NCBI GenBank assembly: GCA_903885565.1
Contig: CAISJI010000218.1
Location: 1 to 48,732 of the forward strand
DNA: 48,732 bases
Source of the DNA: an uncultured Planctomycetaceae bacterium
GTDB taxonomy: Bacteria; Planctomycetota; Planctomycetia; Pirellulales; UBA1268
Reading direction: 5' to 3'
Position 1 is the first letter of the stretch, and each line of letters starts with the position of its first letter. Below are positions 18,361 through 27,894 of this stretch, one piece after another. A program made the translations under genes and the position numbers. The notes under the pieces were generated by a model. The model did not search any database, was not told the origin of the DNA, and saw nothing but the letters and a program-made list of their open reading frames with translations.

Positions 18361-19043
18361 ACGCCGCCACGCCTGAGCCCGCTGCCGACTCCCAGCCTTC
18401 CTCCCCCGGCCTGATCGGCAAGGGGATCTACGACCTGCTGTGGGTGCTCTGCCGCACGCTGGGAGTGTCGCTGTTTGGGTTTCGGGTGCGGTTCTCGCAG
18501 CCGCTGCCCCGGTCGGGCGGGCTGCTGGTGCTCTCCAGCCACCAGAGCCATCTCGATCCATTGCTCCTGGGGCTGGCCTCCCCCCGGCGGTTGGCCAACC
18601 TGGCCCGCAGTTCACTCTTCCGCTTCAAGCCCTTTGGCGCTCTGATCGCGGCCCTTGATGCGGTTCCGATCAACCGGGAGTCCTCCACGCTGGCGGCGCT
18701 CAAAACGGTGATCAAGAAACTGCAGTCTGGCGCCGCGGTCGTGATTTTCCCGGAAGGCACCCGCACCGCCACCGGACAGTTGGGGGAACTCAAAAGCGGC
18801 TTTGCCCTGATGGCGAAGCGGGCGCGCGTGCCGATCATGCCGGTGGCGATTGTGGGGGCCTGGGAATGCTGGCCGCGCACGCACCTTCTCCCACGCCCCG
18901 GCCGGATCCGCCTGGAATTTGGCGATCTGATCCCGGCGGAGGAGATTGCCAAGCTCGACGAGCGGGCACTTGTGGAGCTGTGCACAGCCCGGCTCCACGA
19001 GCTCGATGCCCGCGCCCGGGCAGCCCGGCAGCAGCGTCGCTAG
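18357..19043 (+). CDS. plsC: 1-acylglycerol-3-phosphate O-acyltransferase (PlsC family)
   Basis: 228 residues from a GTG start that overlaps the cmk stop (GTGA), with GGAAGGA upstream. The family motifs are clear: HQSHLD (His62, Asp67), the NRESS segment near residue 106, FPEGTRT at 131-137, and a final VPIMPVAIVGAWE block. These enzymes add the second acyl chain to make phosphatidic acid at the cytoplasmic membrane face. The pairing cmk-plsC occurs in other bacteria and may link CDP-diacylglycerol precursors, since CMP is released in phospholipid synthesis. That link is inference. Confidence 0.9.
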   Translation: MNAATPEPAADSQPSSPGLIGKGIYDLLWVLCRTLGVSLFGFRVRFSQPLPRSGGLLVLSSHQSHLDPLLLGLASPRRLANLARSSLFRFKPFGALIAALDAVPINRESSTLAALKTVIKKLQSGAAVVIFPEGTRTATGQLGELKSGFALMAKRARVPIMPVAIVGAWECWPRTHLLPRPGRIRLEFGDLIPAEEIAKLDERALVELCTARLHELDARARAARQQRR

Positions 19044-19077
19044 CTGTCCGTGGAAAAAGTCTTCCCTGCCCCTGAGG

Positions 19078-19185
19078 ATGGAAGAAAGCCCACTCCGTCG
19101 CCTGCAAAAAGCCGCCGAACGGCTGATTGAGCAAAGAAAAGCGAAAAAACCAGATGCTGTGCTAATATTGTCGATAGAGGAGTAG
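19078..19185 (+). CDS. Possible 35-residue basic/amphipathic peptide
   Basis: A short frame between plsC and the cytochrome-domain gene encodes MEESPLRRLQKAAERLIEQR followed by a Lys-rich turn and VLILSIEE. The middle would form a charged amphipathic helix, and base use drifts to AT-rich near its end. There is no good ribosome binding site, and a candidate promoter -10 lies inside it. It may be chance reading of a leader region. Listed because the residue pattern is not typical of GC-rich noise. Confidence 0.2.
   Translation: MEESPLRRLQKAAERLIEQRKAKKPDAVLILSIEE
19160..19168 (+). promoter_or_regulatory. Candidate extended -10 promoter element
   Basis: TGCTAATAT fits the extended -10 pattern TGnTATAAT with one weak position, and sits in a short AT-rich island about 65 bases before the ATG of the cytochrome/DUF1549 gene. 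No good -35 is visible, which extended -10 promoters do not require. Prediction from sequence only. Confidence 0.3.
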
Positions 19186-19233
19186 TTGGCCTCAGGGAGG
19201 CTCGGGGCGGGCCAGCAGTTGGGTGGCTTTCCT

Positions 19234-22200
19234 ATGCAGACCATCATCGTGAGTCCGTTGTGGTGCCTGTGCCGGCGGTTGGCTATCGCGACGGCACTGG
19301 CTTGGACTGTTGTCCATGGGGGGCTTGGGCAGTGCGCTCGTGCCGCAGACTTTGAGCTGTTTGAGTCGCGGATTCGCCCCCTGCTCGTCGACCGGTGCTA
19401 CTCCTGCCACAACGCAGAGGGTACCGCCGATGGCGGCCTCGCGGTCGATTCGCGGGAGGGCCTGCTGACGGGGGGCGATTCGGGCCCCGCGCTGGTGCCG
19501 GGCGACCCAGCCAGCAGCCTGTTGTTAAGCGTGTTGCGTCACGAAGTGGACGGCCTCAAGATGCCCAAGGATTCGGGCAAGCTCGACGACACGACGCTGG
19601 CTGATGTGTCTGCCTGGATCGCCGCGGGCGCCCCCGACCCCCGTGATGCCCCACCCTCGAAGGAAGAGTTGGCCAAGGCTACCTCCTGGGAAACCATCAT
19701 GGAGCGCCGCAGCCGCTGGTGGTCATTCCAGCCGTTGGTTGAGGCCAGCCCGCCAACCCTGGCCAACAACACCTGGTCGGAGCATCCTATCGATCGCTCG
19801 ATCCTCGCTGGCCTGCGCGAGCAGGGGCTGGAGCCTGCCGCCGACGCCGCACCGCAGACGCTGGTGCGCCGGCTGTTTTTTGTCCTGACTGGCCTGCCGC
19901 CGACGGCCAGCGATTTCGCCGCATGGACCGGCCGCGTTTCCCAGCCGGGGGGCTTTGAGGCGCTCGTCGATCATCTCCTTGCCAGCCCGCATTTCGGGGA
20001 GCAGTGGGCGCGGCACTGGATGGACTGGATCCGGTATGCCGACACCCATGGATCGGAGGGGGATCCGGAGATCGTGGGAACGTCGCACTATCGCAATTAT
20101 CTGATCCGGGCGCTCAATGCCGACGTTCCCTTTGACCAGTTGCTGCGCGAGCACGTGGCGGGCGATCTCCTGCCAGCGCCCCGGTTCAATGCCGAAGGCA
20201 CGGTGAATGAATCGGCGATCGGCCCGGCGCACTTCCGCATGGTGTTTCATGGCTACAGCCCCACCGACGCCCTCGATGAGAAGGTGCGGTTTGTCGACGA
20301 CCAGATCAACGCGTTTTCCAAAGCCTTTCTCGGCCTGACGGTGTCGTGCGCGCGGTGCCACAATCACAAGTTTGATCCCATCAGCCAAGCAGATTATTAC
20401 GCTCTGTTCGGAGTGCTGGGTTCCTGCCGGCCGGGGAGGCTGGAGATCGCCACTCCCAGCCTGCAGGCGAGGAATCGGGCTGAGTTGGGCGCCCTCAAGA
20501 CAGCCATCCGACAGCAGATGGCGCGCCATTGGCTCGAAGCTCTCCCGGCATTGGCAGTCCGCATGGAGGCCACCGATGCTCCCTGGCGGACTGCCGAAAA
20601 GGCCGCCAGTCTGCTCCACCCCTTGTATGCGGCCGAGAAGGCCCGGGCAGCCACCGAGGGAACAGAAGTGGCGAGCGAGGTTCTTCTTGTCGAACAGCAA
20701 CTTGCAAAATGGTCTGCTGCCCGCAGGGCACGGTCTGAGTCCGAGGAAGCACCGGCACTGGTCCGCTGGAACTTCGGCACCGGGCAACCTGGCGGCGATG
20801 ACGCGAAGCAATGGTTCACGTCTGGCAGCGGCCTGACGGCACCTGCCGACGGGAGCGCAGAACAGCTCAATCAGCCGGGTGATTTCTCCGTCGCAGCCGA
20901 CGGGCCGAAGGGGATCGCACGGATCTGGCCCTCCAGCGTGAAGACCCACGGAATCTCTACGAAGCACGGCGGCCGGTTCACCTCGCCGACGGTGCGGCTC
21001 GACAAGGAATACTCCCTGCGGGTTCTGGCAGCGGGCAACGACGGTGCCACGCTGCGGCCCGTGGTCCAAAACTACACGCGGCTGGGGCGCGTCTATCCGC
21101 TGGACAAACTGACGCCCGACTGGAAGTGGTATTCATTCGATCTCACCTATTGGATGGGGGACGAGATCCACGTCGAACTGGCCACGGCGCGTGACATGCC
21201 GCTGCCGCTGAGCAATGGGGATCGATCGTGGTTTTCCGTCCGTGAGGCGGTGCTGGTTGAGAAGCAGCAGCCGCCCCCCTCTGCCGCGGCTGACGAGCAA
21301 TTTGCCGCGATTCTCGCCGAGGCTCAGGCTGCCCAGCCGCAATCGCTCGCCGCTCTACGGGCCTGCTATGGAAGGGCCATTGAAGGGGCCATCCGAGCCT
21401 GGCTGGATGGAACCGCCAGCGACGCCCAGGCGCTCCTGCTGGATGCCTGTCTGGCTGAGGAACTGCTCGAGAACAGGATCGATCAACTCACCGGCGTCCG
21501 GCCGCTGCTGGAGGACTATCGCCGGCTGGAGGCTGAGATCGTCTCCTCAGAGCGGGTGCCGGCCATGGAGGAATCCGTCGGCCGCGACCAGCCGCTGCTG
21601 GTCAGAGGGGATCACAAGAATCCAGGCGTGGCGGTACCGCGCGGGTTTCTCTCGGTGGTCGATGCCACCCCCTATCCGCCCGGCGACAGCGGCCGCTTGC
21701 AATTGGCCAACGATCTCCTGCGGCCCGACAACCCGCTCACCCGCCGGGTGATCGCCAACCGCATCTGGCACCATCTCTTTGGCCGCGGCTTGGCCTCCAC
21801 GCCGGACAATCTGGGCCATCTCGGCCCCCTCCCCACGCACCCAGCGCTGCTTGACAACCTCGCCCACTATCTGGAGACGCAGCGGTGGTCGCTGAAAACA
21901 CTGATCCGCCATATGGTGACGTCGCGGACCTGGCGGCTCGATTCGAAGGCTGGCGCACAGGCGGCCGTCATTGACCCGGAAAACCGGCTGCTGTCGCATG
22001 CATGCGTGCGTCGGCTGGAGGCGGAGTCGATTCGCGACAGTCTGCTGGCCGCATCAGGCAGTTTCGACCCGCAGATGTTTGGCGGCATGCAACCGGGGGA
22101 CAGCCCACGACGGAGTATTTATGTCCGCGTGGCCCGCAATGCGATCGATCCCCTGCTGCGGGCGTTTGATTTCCCCGAACCGGCCAGTTCGGTCGGCTGC

Positions 22201-22782
22201 CGCGACGTCACCAACGTGCCAGCCCAGGCCCTCTATCTGCTCAACGACAAGCGAATCACAGAACTGGCGCGGATGTGGGCTGCCAAAGTTCTCGCCAGCG
22301 ACTCGCTCGCCACCGACGAGGCTCGCCTACAGAGCATGTTCGTCGCGGCCATCGGTCGACCAGCCTCGCCGGAAGAGCTCAGCCGTACGCTGACATTGCT
22401 GGCCAACACGCAGCAGGAGACAGCCGACAGTGCCGCCCGACTCGCGGCGATTCGCAGCGCGGAGGCAGCCCTGAAAACGACTCTGTCACAGCTGCTTGAT
22501 GCTGCCCGCACACGCCTGACGGCAGCGCGATTGGCAGGGGCTCCCCTCCCTGAGTCGCCTGAAAAAGTCCCGGACACCGAGGAGCAGTTTGTCGAGAGCC
22601 TGCCAGCGGCAGACCGCCAGCAGGTTGTCGAGGCGCGACAGAAGCTTCAGCAGCAACAGGCGCTCGCGGCAGCGCTGATCGAGCAGACTGGCGAGCAGGC
22701 GTTGGCTGATCCCCGACTGGCGGGTTGGACGGAAGTTGGTCGGGCGATCGTTCTCTTGAAGGAATTCATCTACCTGCGGTAG
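19234..22782 (+). CDS. Planctomycete cytochrome / DUF1549 / DUF1553 protein
   Basis: About 1182 residues from ATG 19234, which follows GGGTGG and begins a signal peptide (cleavage after about residue 38, CARA-ADF). The longer frame from TTG 19186 would bury the signal. Residues 40-135 form a planctomycete cytochrome c domain with a CYSCH haem motif (Cys55, Cys58, His59). Then come DUF1549, with a second haem-like CARCH motif at Cys372-His376 followed by [17 protein letters not shown], an inserted beta-rich module near residues 510-650, and DUF1553 at the C-terminus ([12 protein letters not shown]). These proteins are abundant, exported and biochemically uncharacterised in Planctomycetota, and generally occur with DUF1501 genes. 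The DUF1501 partner follows 50 bases downstream, so a shared exported redox or polysaccharide-related role is likely but unproven. Confidence 0.9.
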   Translation: MQTIIVSPLWCLCRRLAIATALAWTVVHGGLGQCARAADFELFESRIRPLLVDRCYSCHNAEGTADGGLAVDSREGLLTGGDSGPALVPGDPASSLLLSVLRHEVDGLKMPKDSGKLDDTTLADVSAWIAAGAPDPRDAPPSKEELAKATSWETIMERRSRWWSFQPLVEASPPTLANNTWSEHPIDRSILAGLREQGLEPAADAAPQTLVRRLFFVLTGLPPTASDFAAWTGRVSQPGGFEALVDHLLASPHFGEQWARHWMDWIRYADTHGSEGDPEIVGTSHYRNYLIRALNADVPFDQLLREHVAGDLLPAPRFNAEGTVNESAIGPAHFRMVFHGYSPTDALDEKVRFVDDQINAFSKAFLGLTVSCARCHNHKFDPISQADYYALFGVLGSCRPGRLEIATPSLQARNRAELGALKTAIRQQMARHWLEALPALAVRMEATDAPWRTAEKAASLLHPLYAAEKARAATEGTEVASEVLLVEQQLAKWSAARRARSESEEAPALVRWNFGTGQPGGDDAKQWFTSGSGLTAPADGSAEQLNQPGDFSVAADGPKGIARIWPSSVKTHGISTKHGGRFTSPTVRLDKEYSLRVLAAGNDGATLRPVVQNYTRLGRVYPLDKLTPDWKWYSFDLTYWMGDEIHVELATARDMPLPLSNGDRSWFSVREAVLVEKQQPPPSAAADEQFAAILAEAQAAQPQSLAALRACYGRAIEGAIRAWLDGTASDAQALLLDACLAEELLENRIDQLTGVRPLLEDYRRLEAEIVSSERVPAMEESVGRDQPLLVRGDHKNPGVAVPRGFLSVVDATPYPPGDSGRLQLANDLLRPDNPLTRRVIANRIWHHLFGRGLASTPDNLGHLGPLPTHPALLDNLAHYLETQRWSLKTLIRHMVTSRTWRLDSKAGAQAAVIDPENRLLSHACVRRLEAESIRDSLLAASGSFDPQMFGGMQPGDSPRRSIYVRVARNAIDPLLRAFDFPEPASSVGCRDVTNVPAQALYLLNDKRITELARMWAAKVLASDSLATDEARLQSMFVAAIGRPASPEELSRTLTLLANTQQETADSAARLAAIRSAEAALKTTLSQLLDAARTRLTAARLAGAPLPESPEKVPDTEEQFVESLPAADRQQVVEARQKLQQQQALAAALIEQTGEQALADPRLAGWTEVGRAIVLLKEFIYLR

Positions 22783-22832
22783 CAGCAGAATTGCAGCGGG
22801 CTGGCCTGTGGGCCCGCCAGAAGGAGGATGCG

Positions 22833-24320
22833 ATGCCACGAACAGAAATCTCCGCCGCGGGGCAAGGTGCCAACACTCTCGGCGGCCGCTGGTCCCGCCG
22901 GCGCGTGCTCGAAACCTGTTCCACCGGCTTTGGTGGCCTGGCGCTGTCGGCGCTGCTGGGACGATCGGCCCGCGCCTCCTTAGGCACGACCGCACCCCTG
23001 CCGGCTGGGGCGGCACTGCGCCACACGCACCATCCGGCCAAAGCCAAAAGCGTGATCTTCTGCTTCATGTCGGGGGGCGTTTCGCAGGTCGACTCGTTCG
23101 ATCCGAAGCCCCGGCTGGCGCTCGATGATGGCAAGCCGATGCCGATGAAGGTGGAGAGAACGCAGTTCAACGACAATGGCAACATCATGGCCAGCCCCTT
23201 CCCCTTCAAGAAGTGGGGGCAAAGCGGCATTCCTGTCAGCACGATGTTTCCCCACATCGCCGGCGTGGTGGACGAATTGGCCATCGTGCGGTCGATGACC
23301 ACCACGGTCAACGAGCACGCTCAAGGCAACTATGTGATCCACACCGGATTCCCGTTTCTGGGATTCCCCAGCGCCGGGGCGTGGGCCTCCTACGGGCTGG
23401 GAAGCGAAAACGCCGACATGCCGGGCTATGTGGTGCTGCAAAGCGGCAAGGCCGAAACACCGCACGGGGGGGTGGGGCTCTACAGCAACGCCTTTCTGCC
23501 GGGGCAGCATCAGGCCTCGATCATCAAGGCGGATGCTCCCGAGGCGATCGCCAACATCCGGCCGCGCGGAACACTCCAATCGCAGCGGCGGCGGCTCGAT
23601 TTTGTGGCGGGCTTCGACCGCGATTTTCTCGCCGAGGCCGATCGTGATCCGGCTATCGAAGCGGCCATTCACAATGCCGAAACGGCGTTTCGCATGCAGA
23701 GCGAGGTGCCCGAGCTCTGCGATATTTCCGGGGAAACGGAGGCCACCAAAGAACGCTACGGACTCAATGTGAACTCGCATCGCACCGCCGATTACGGGCG
23801 GCAGTGCCTGCTGGCGAGGCGACTGGTGGAGCGGGGCGTGCGGTTTGTTGAGCTGAGCTGTCTGCGCTCGGAGAATGGCTATGGATCGGCCAACAATCCC
23901 TGGGATCAGCACAAGGGCATGCAGGTCGGACACACGCAGATGGCAGCGCAGGTCGACCAGCCGATCGCGGCGCTGATCGCCGATCTGCGGGAGCGGGGTC
24001 TGCTCGATTCCACGCTGGTGGTGTGGGCCGGTGAGTTTGGGCGAACCCCCTTCTGCCAGGGCTCCGATGGACGTGATCATAATCCGCAGGGGTTTACTGT
24101 CTGGCTGGCCGGCGGTGGCGCGAAGGGGGGCACGATCCACGGGGCGACCGACGAATTTGGCTATCACGCCATCGAAAACGTCTGCACGATTTACGACATG
24201 TGGGCGACAGTGTTGCACCTGCTGGGGATCGACCACGAGGAGCTGACATATCGGCACGGCGGGCGGGACTACCGCCTGACCGACGTCCATGGCCATCCGA
24301 TCCGGCAGATCATCGCCTAG
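22833..24320 (+). CDS. Tat-exported DUF1501 protein
   Basis: 495 residues. The chosen ATG has a strong AAGGAGG site. A twin-arginine signal is visible ([20 protein letters not shown]). DUF1501 proteins belong to the alkaline phosphatase/sulfatase-like superfamily. Supporting segments are [47 protein letters not shown], and the metal-ligand-like [10 protein letters not shown] with [10 protein letters not shown] near the C-terminus. Export through Tat suggests folding with cofactor or metal in the cytoplasm. It forms an operon with the preceding cytochrome/DUF1549/DUF1553 gene, the standard pairing in this phylum. Substrate unknown. Confidence 0.9.
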   Translation: MPRTEISAAGQGANTLGGRWSRRRVLETCSTGFGGLALSALLGRSARASLGTTAPLPAGAALRHTHHPAKAKSVIFCFMSGGVSQVDSFDPKPRLALDDGKPMPMKVERTQFNDNGNIMASPFPFKKWGQSGIPVSTMFPHIAGVVDELAIVRSMTTTVNEHAQGNYVIHTGFPFLGFPSAGAWASYGLGSENADMPGYVVLQSGKAETPHGGVGLYSNAFLPGQHQASIIKADAPEAIANIRPRGTLQSQRRRLDFVAGFDRDFLAEADRDPAIEAAIHNAETAFRMQSEVPELCDISGETEATKERYGLNVNSHRTADYGRQCLLARRLVERGVRFVELSCLRSENGYGSANNPWDQHKGMQVGHTQMAAQVDQPIAALIADLRERGLLDSTLVVWAGEFGRTPFCQGSDGRDHNPQGFTVWLAGGGAKGGTIHGATDEFGYHAIENVCTIYDMWATVLHLLGIDHEELTYRHGGRDYRLTDVHGHPIRQIIA

Positions 24321-24360
24321 CAGCGGCCCGGATCGCTGGAGCGACGCTTGGGCAGAGATC

Positions 24361-24449
24361 GCGGTGGAGGCGGAGGGATCGGCGAACGCTTGAGGAGCGC
24401 ACGCGACGAAACTTTTGCCGTCCCGCAGCCGACGCTTCACGGAGGTCGA
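24361..24449 (+). repeat. Dispersed intergenic repeat, copy 1
   Basis: This element fills most of the gap between the convergent DUF1501 gene and the next minus-strand gene. It aligns without gaps to 41911-41999, with roughly ten differences over 86 bases. A small stem (CGCTT-gag-GAGCG) is kept by a G-T pair where the other copy has a perfect match. The copy is flanked by two imperfect direct repeats of CGCTGGAGCGA at about 24335 and 24453. A more diverged relative is at 45590-45655. No protein-coding gene is supported here. Confidence 0.8.
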
Positions 24450-24492
24450 TTGCGCTGGAGCGAAGCCTTGCAGGCCAGCCCGGATCTGCCCG

Positions 24493-27400
24493 CTACGGCG
24501 TGGCCGCAGGGCCGGGAGCCGGCTGCGCGCGTTTGAACGGATCGATCCGCCCCCCGCCCGGCCCCGGTGGGGGTGCCGTTGACGACTGCCCGAAGGGGAG
24601 CAGCTTGGGCCACTCCAGATTCATGCCTGGCCACTGGGGCGTCGTCGACGAGAGCGTTGCTTCAGGCGTTTCCCCGACGTCAGGTCCTCCCGCCGCAGCC
24701 GGACCGGCCACCGCAGGGAGCGGCAGAGCGGGAGCAGGGCTGCCGAGGAGTTCGCCCGGCTGGGGGAACGGGGCCGCTGGATCGGCCGACGGAAGAGCAG
24801 TCACCGCGTCGGCGGGCGGGCCCGCTATCCCACGCTCGAGCACCCGAATCGAAACGGCATCCACCCGCGCCTCTCCCAGGCCAGTCAGTGCAAAGGTCAC
24901 GACCAGCGGCTCGCCGGTCGCCTCAGCCGGCACGATTCTGTAGAGCACCAGCCGGCGCCATCCCGGCGTGACACCCACGCGTTCCGCCAGTGCCGGGCCA
25001 CCGAGCGAATCAAACACCAGCAACCCCTCCGAACTTCCCTTGATCGCCTGAGGCACCCAGACACGGGCCTCGATCTGCAGCAACTTTCCGCTGGGCACTG
25101 CTACTGGCGGCGTCGTGATCCAAACCGGCGGCGTCTCCACCACCGCCGGGCTTGCCGCCGGATCGATCGCCTCCGCCCGCAGCACCAAGCTGCCCGCTCC
25201 CACCGCTGGCTGCGACCGGGAGATTTCCACACCGGTGCGCAGCAGCACCTGTTTCAGGGCGAAATGCCGCCAGCCATTGCCAGAGAGTTCTTCGATCCGT
25301 TCCATGCTCCCGCCCGGCAGCAGTTCTGCGCCAGCAGTGGTGAAGGCCAAGGCCTCGATAAATCGCCAATGCTCAGCCAGTGAGGCATCGGAGGTGGAGA
25401 GAGGCCCGGCCACCATCGAGCCGGTGGCCACCACCCCGCGCTCCCAGACCAATCGTTCCAACTGTCCGCCGATGGCAGCCGCCCGCTCCAGCTTCGCCGT
25501 CGCCGCGGCAGGGTTTGTGCCGGCCAAGCTCTCCCCTTCGAGCAGATCGCTCTGGGCGGCGGCGAGCATGGCGGCAGCGGGCAGCTTGCCCAGAGCGGTG
25601 GGAGAAATCCGCGTGAGCAGATCGGTTGCATCGGCAAGCACGATGCGGGCCTGCGCCAGGCTCGATGCAAGGGAGGCCGGCGCAGTGGCGCGCAACTGCT
25701 CCTGGACATGCGCGGCGACAGCAGGATCGCCGCTGATCAGCACGATACTGGCAGAGCGAAACGGATCGAGCACCACCGACACGCCGCCGGTGACCCGCTT
25801 CGGCCGCAGCGGGCGCAAGCCGCCGGGCGTTACTTCCCAGGCCTGATGCGCCTCTGGCACCCCCGGCATGAGGAGCGTCATGGGGGCGGAATCACGGGGG
25901 ATGTCGCCGTTGTAATGGCGGGCCACGATCTGCGAGCCCTGGACGCTCCGCCAGACCAGCACCATCCGCGCCCGGGCAGCCTCCAGCACAACGGCCTGCA
26001 CATCGGGATCGCTCGCCTGGGCCGTGGCAGCAAAGCGGCCCGCAGCGCCCCACGGCTCGAGCGGCTTGAGCCTGAGATTCATGCTCCGCGCCGCCGCCGC
26101 GCGGGCGCGCGACTCATGATCATCGCCATCGATGCGGTGGGAGGAGGAAAAGAGAATGCCCCGGGATCCGGCGGCCACCGCCGTGAAGGCTGCCAGCGTC
26201 AGGCTTTCCGGATCGACCGCCAGCCCGCGCGAGCCGATCCCGGAGAGCCCGGCTGCCTGCCGGGCGGTGCGGGGATCGAGTTCGGTGGAGAGCGTGGCCA
26301 GAAAAGGGGTTCCCGGCCGGGCCAGACGCGGCCGCTCCTTCAGCCAGGAGAGATAGTCAACCAGCTCCATGCTGGTGCCGAGCACGGTGCGGCGGGCCAC
26401 CAGCAGATCGACATGCCTTGAGAGGGACCGCAGCCCCGAATCGGCGGAGGCGATCAGCGGCCGGCGGCCGCGCACATCGCAGGTGCGCACGCGCCGGGCA
26501 TGCTCGGCCAGCGTTTCGACATCAGCCTCCGCCAGCCCCGATCCCATGTCCCACAACAGGACCCGATCCCATGTCGCCGAAAAGACCGGCAACGATTCCG
26601 GCTCGCGGATATCGACATCGGGCAGCTGGGGAGGCGGACAGATCACCCATAGGCCGGTCCGTCGCGCTTCCAGCAGCAGATCACTGGAAGCTGGCGTCGC
26701 CAGCCGCACGCAATTGAAACCCAGCGCCGCAATCGCCTCCAGTGGCTCGCCGTTGTGATCGATGGCACGCGGAAAGAAGGGGAGCCCTCCCACCTCCAAA
26801 ACGCCGCGTGACAGCCCGGCGGGCAGATCGACCGGTGGCGGGTTGGCAGCAGCTGCCGAAGCCACGACCGCTGCCTGCCTGACCGGCGGGGCAAACTGTG
26901 CCGGCTGCACGGCGGGGTCGCGCTTCGCGGGCCGGCTGGGGGGCACGATGGGGGAACTGATTGGCGGCGGGGAAAGAGCCGCTGGTGCCCCGGCCACTCC
27001 AGCCGAGACCGCCCCCACGACTCCCTCCACCAGCAAGTCGTCGATAGCGATCTCCTGCCTGTCGGTAGCGGGAGGAAGCTCCAACACCAAGGCGATGACT
27101 TGAGCGCCGGCCAGATCGCCAACGGGGCCATGCTCCGCCCGCAGGGCCAGGAGTTGTCGCTGCAGCCCCACCACGAGCCCGCTGACATGCAATTGCTCCC
27201 AGCGTTCCTGCTGGCGAGAGGTGGTGCCCGGCACCAGCGTGACAACCGGCTGCCCTGTTTTGGGGGAGACAAAATGGGGGAGGAGCACCCGGGCGCAGAG
27301 CCGGATATCGGGCCGGCTGGCCCGCACCCAAACGCTCGCCTGCCACTCCTCGATCACCTGCGTCGGGCCGATGGGGGTCTCCACACGCAGCGTCGTGGCC

Positions 27401-27663
27401 GCCGTTGACTCCAGTTGGAATCGCTCGCAGCCCACCCCGCGGTGGGGCAGTTCCTGGATGCGGGTGTGGCTGAACACCCGGTGGCCGGCAGTGGCCTCAG
27501 ATACCTGCCAGGAAGTCTCCGGGGCTTCAAATGACTCTTCAATTGTGGCGGCGGCCGACCAGCCGGGCCGCCCGGCCTGCAACAGGCCCCAGACAACCAC
27601 AGCCCCCCACATCAGCCCCCGCCTCTCCCATATCCCCGGCTCCACCCAATAGAAGCACGCCAT
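24493..27663 (-). CDS. Large secreted protein with glycosidase-like middle region
   Basis: About 1056 residues from ATG 27663; ATG 27611 (MWGAVVVWGLLQAG) is an alternative with a GGGGG-rich site. The N-terminal hydrophobic stretch and a GWSA-AAT site predict a signal peptide. Residues about 45-215 look like a carbohydrate-binding-type beta sandwich. Residues about 260-560 read like a TIM-barrel glycosidase relative (LPFFPRAIDHNGEPLEAIAA, LGFNCVRLATP, AAGSRGILFSS). The C-terminal third repeats a beta-sandwich style (ARVWVPQAIKGSSEGLLVFD) and ends in a Pro/Gly-rich tail. No catalytic acid pair could be assigned. An open frame continues upstream to 29205, but only as antisense of the kinase gene, so it is excluded. 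Confidence 0.6.
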   Translation of the reverse strand: MACFYWVEPGIWERRGLMWGAVVVWGLLQAGRPGWSAAATIEESFEAPETSWQVSEATAGHRVFSHTRIQELPHRGVGCERFQLESTAATTLRVETPIGPTQVIEEWQASVWVRASRPDIRLCARVLLPHFVSPKTGQPVVTLVPGTTSRQQERWEQLHVSGLVVGLQRQLLALRAEHGPVGDLAGAQVIALVLELPPATDRQEIAIDDLLVEGVVGAVSAGVAGAPAALSPPPISSPIVPPSRPAKRDPAVQPAQFAPPVRQAAVVASAAAANPPPVDLPAGLSRGVLEVGGLPFFPRAIDHNGEPLEAIAALGFNCVRLATPASSDLLLEARRTGLWVICPPPQLPDVDIREPESLPVFSATWDRVLLWDMGSGLAEADVETLAEHARRVRTCDVRGRRPLIASADSGLRSLSRHVDLLVARRTVLGTSMELVDYLSWLKERPRLARPGTPFLATLSTELDPRTARQAAGLSGIGSRGLAVDPESLTLAAFTAVAAGSRGILFSSSHRIDGDDHESRARAAAARSMNLRLKPLEPWGAAGRFAATAQASDPDVQAVVLEAARARMVLVWRSVQGSQIVARHYNGDIPRDSAPMTLLMPGVPEAHQAWEVTPGGLRPLRPKRVTGGVSVVLDPFRSASIVLISGDPAVAAHVQEQLRATAPASLASSLAQARIVLADATDLLTRISPTALGKLPAAAMLAAAQSDLLEGESLAGTNPAAATAKLERAAAIGGQLERLVWERGVVATGSMVAGPLSTSDASLAEHWRFIEALAFTTAGAELLPGGSMERIEELSGNGWRHFALKQVLLRTGVEISRSQPAVGAGSLVLRAEAIDPAASPAVVETPPVWITTPPVAVPSGKLLQIEARVWVPQAIKGSSEGLLVFDSLGGPALAERVGVTPGWRRLVLYRIVPAEATGEPLVVTFALTGLGEARVDAVSIRVLERGIAGPPADAVTALPSADPAAPFPQPGELLGSPAPALPLPAVAGPAAAGGPDVGETPEATLSSTTPQWPGMNLEWPKLLPFGQSSTAPPPGPGGGRIDPFKRAQPAPGPAATP

Positions 27664-27894
27664 CGCCTGAGCGATGCGGCACGGGAAAGATTGGGAGGGA
27701 TGGGCCATCGGTGGTGTCGCCGGCAGAAAATGGCTCGCCGAGGGGGCGGGACAACAGCAACCCCTCCTTCTACCAGCCGGTGCCGGGCCGGCTCCAGACC
27801 ATCTGATCCCCACTCGCGCGAGGGGAATGAGCGCCCGATTTTCGACCCTGCGCCGCGGCGCCTCGCCGTCTAACAGGTTGTAGAATGGAGAAAG

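Noticed and set aside
24321-24492. Small protein read from the dispersed repeat on the minus strand (RLRDGKSFVACAP frame)
   Set aside because: Frames start and stop at different places in the three copies and run into neighbouring genes; no ribosome site. Kept as a repeat element.
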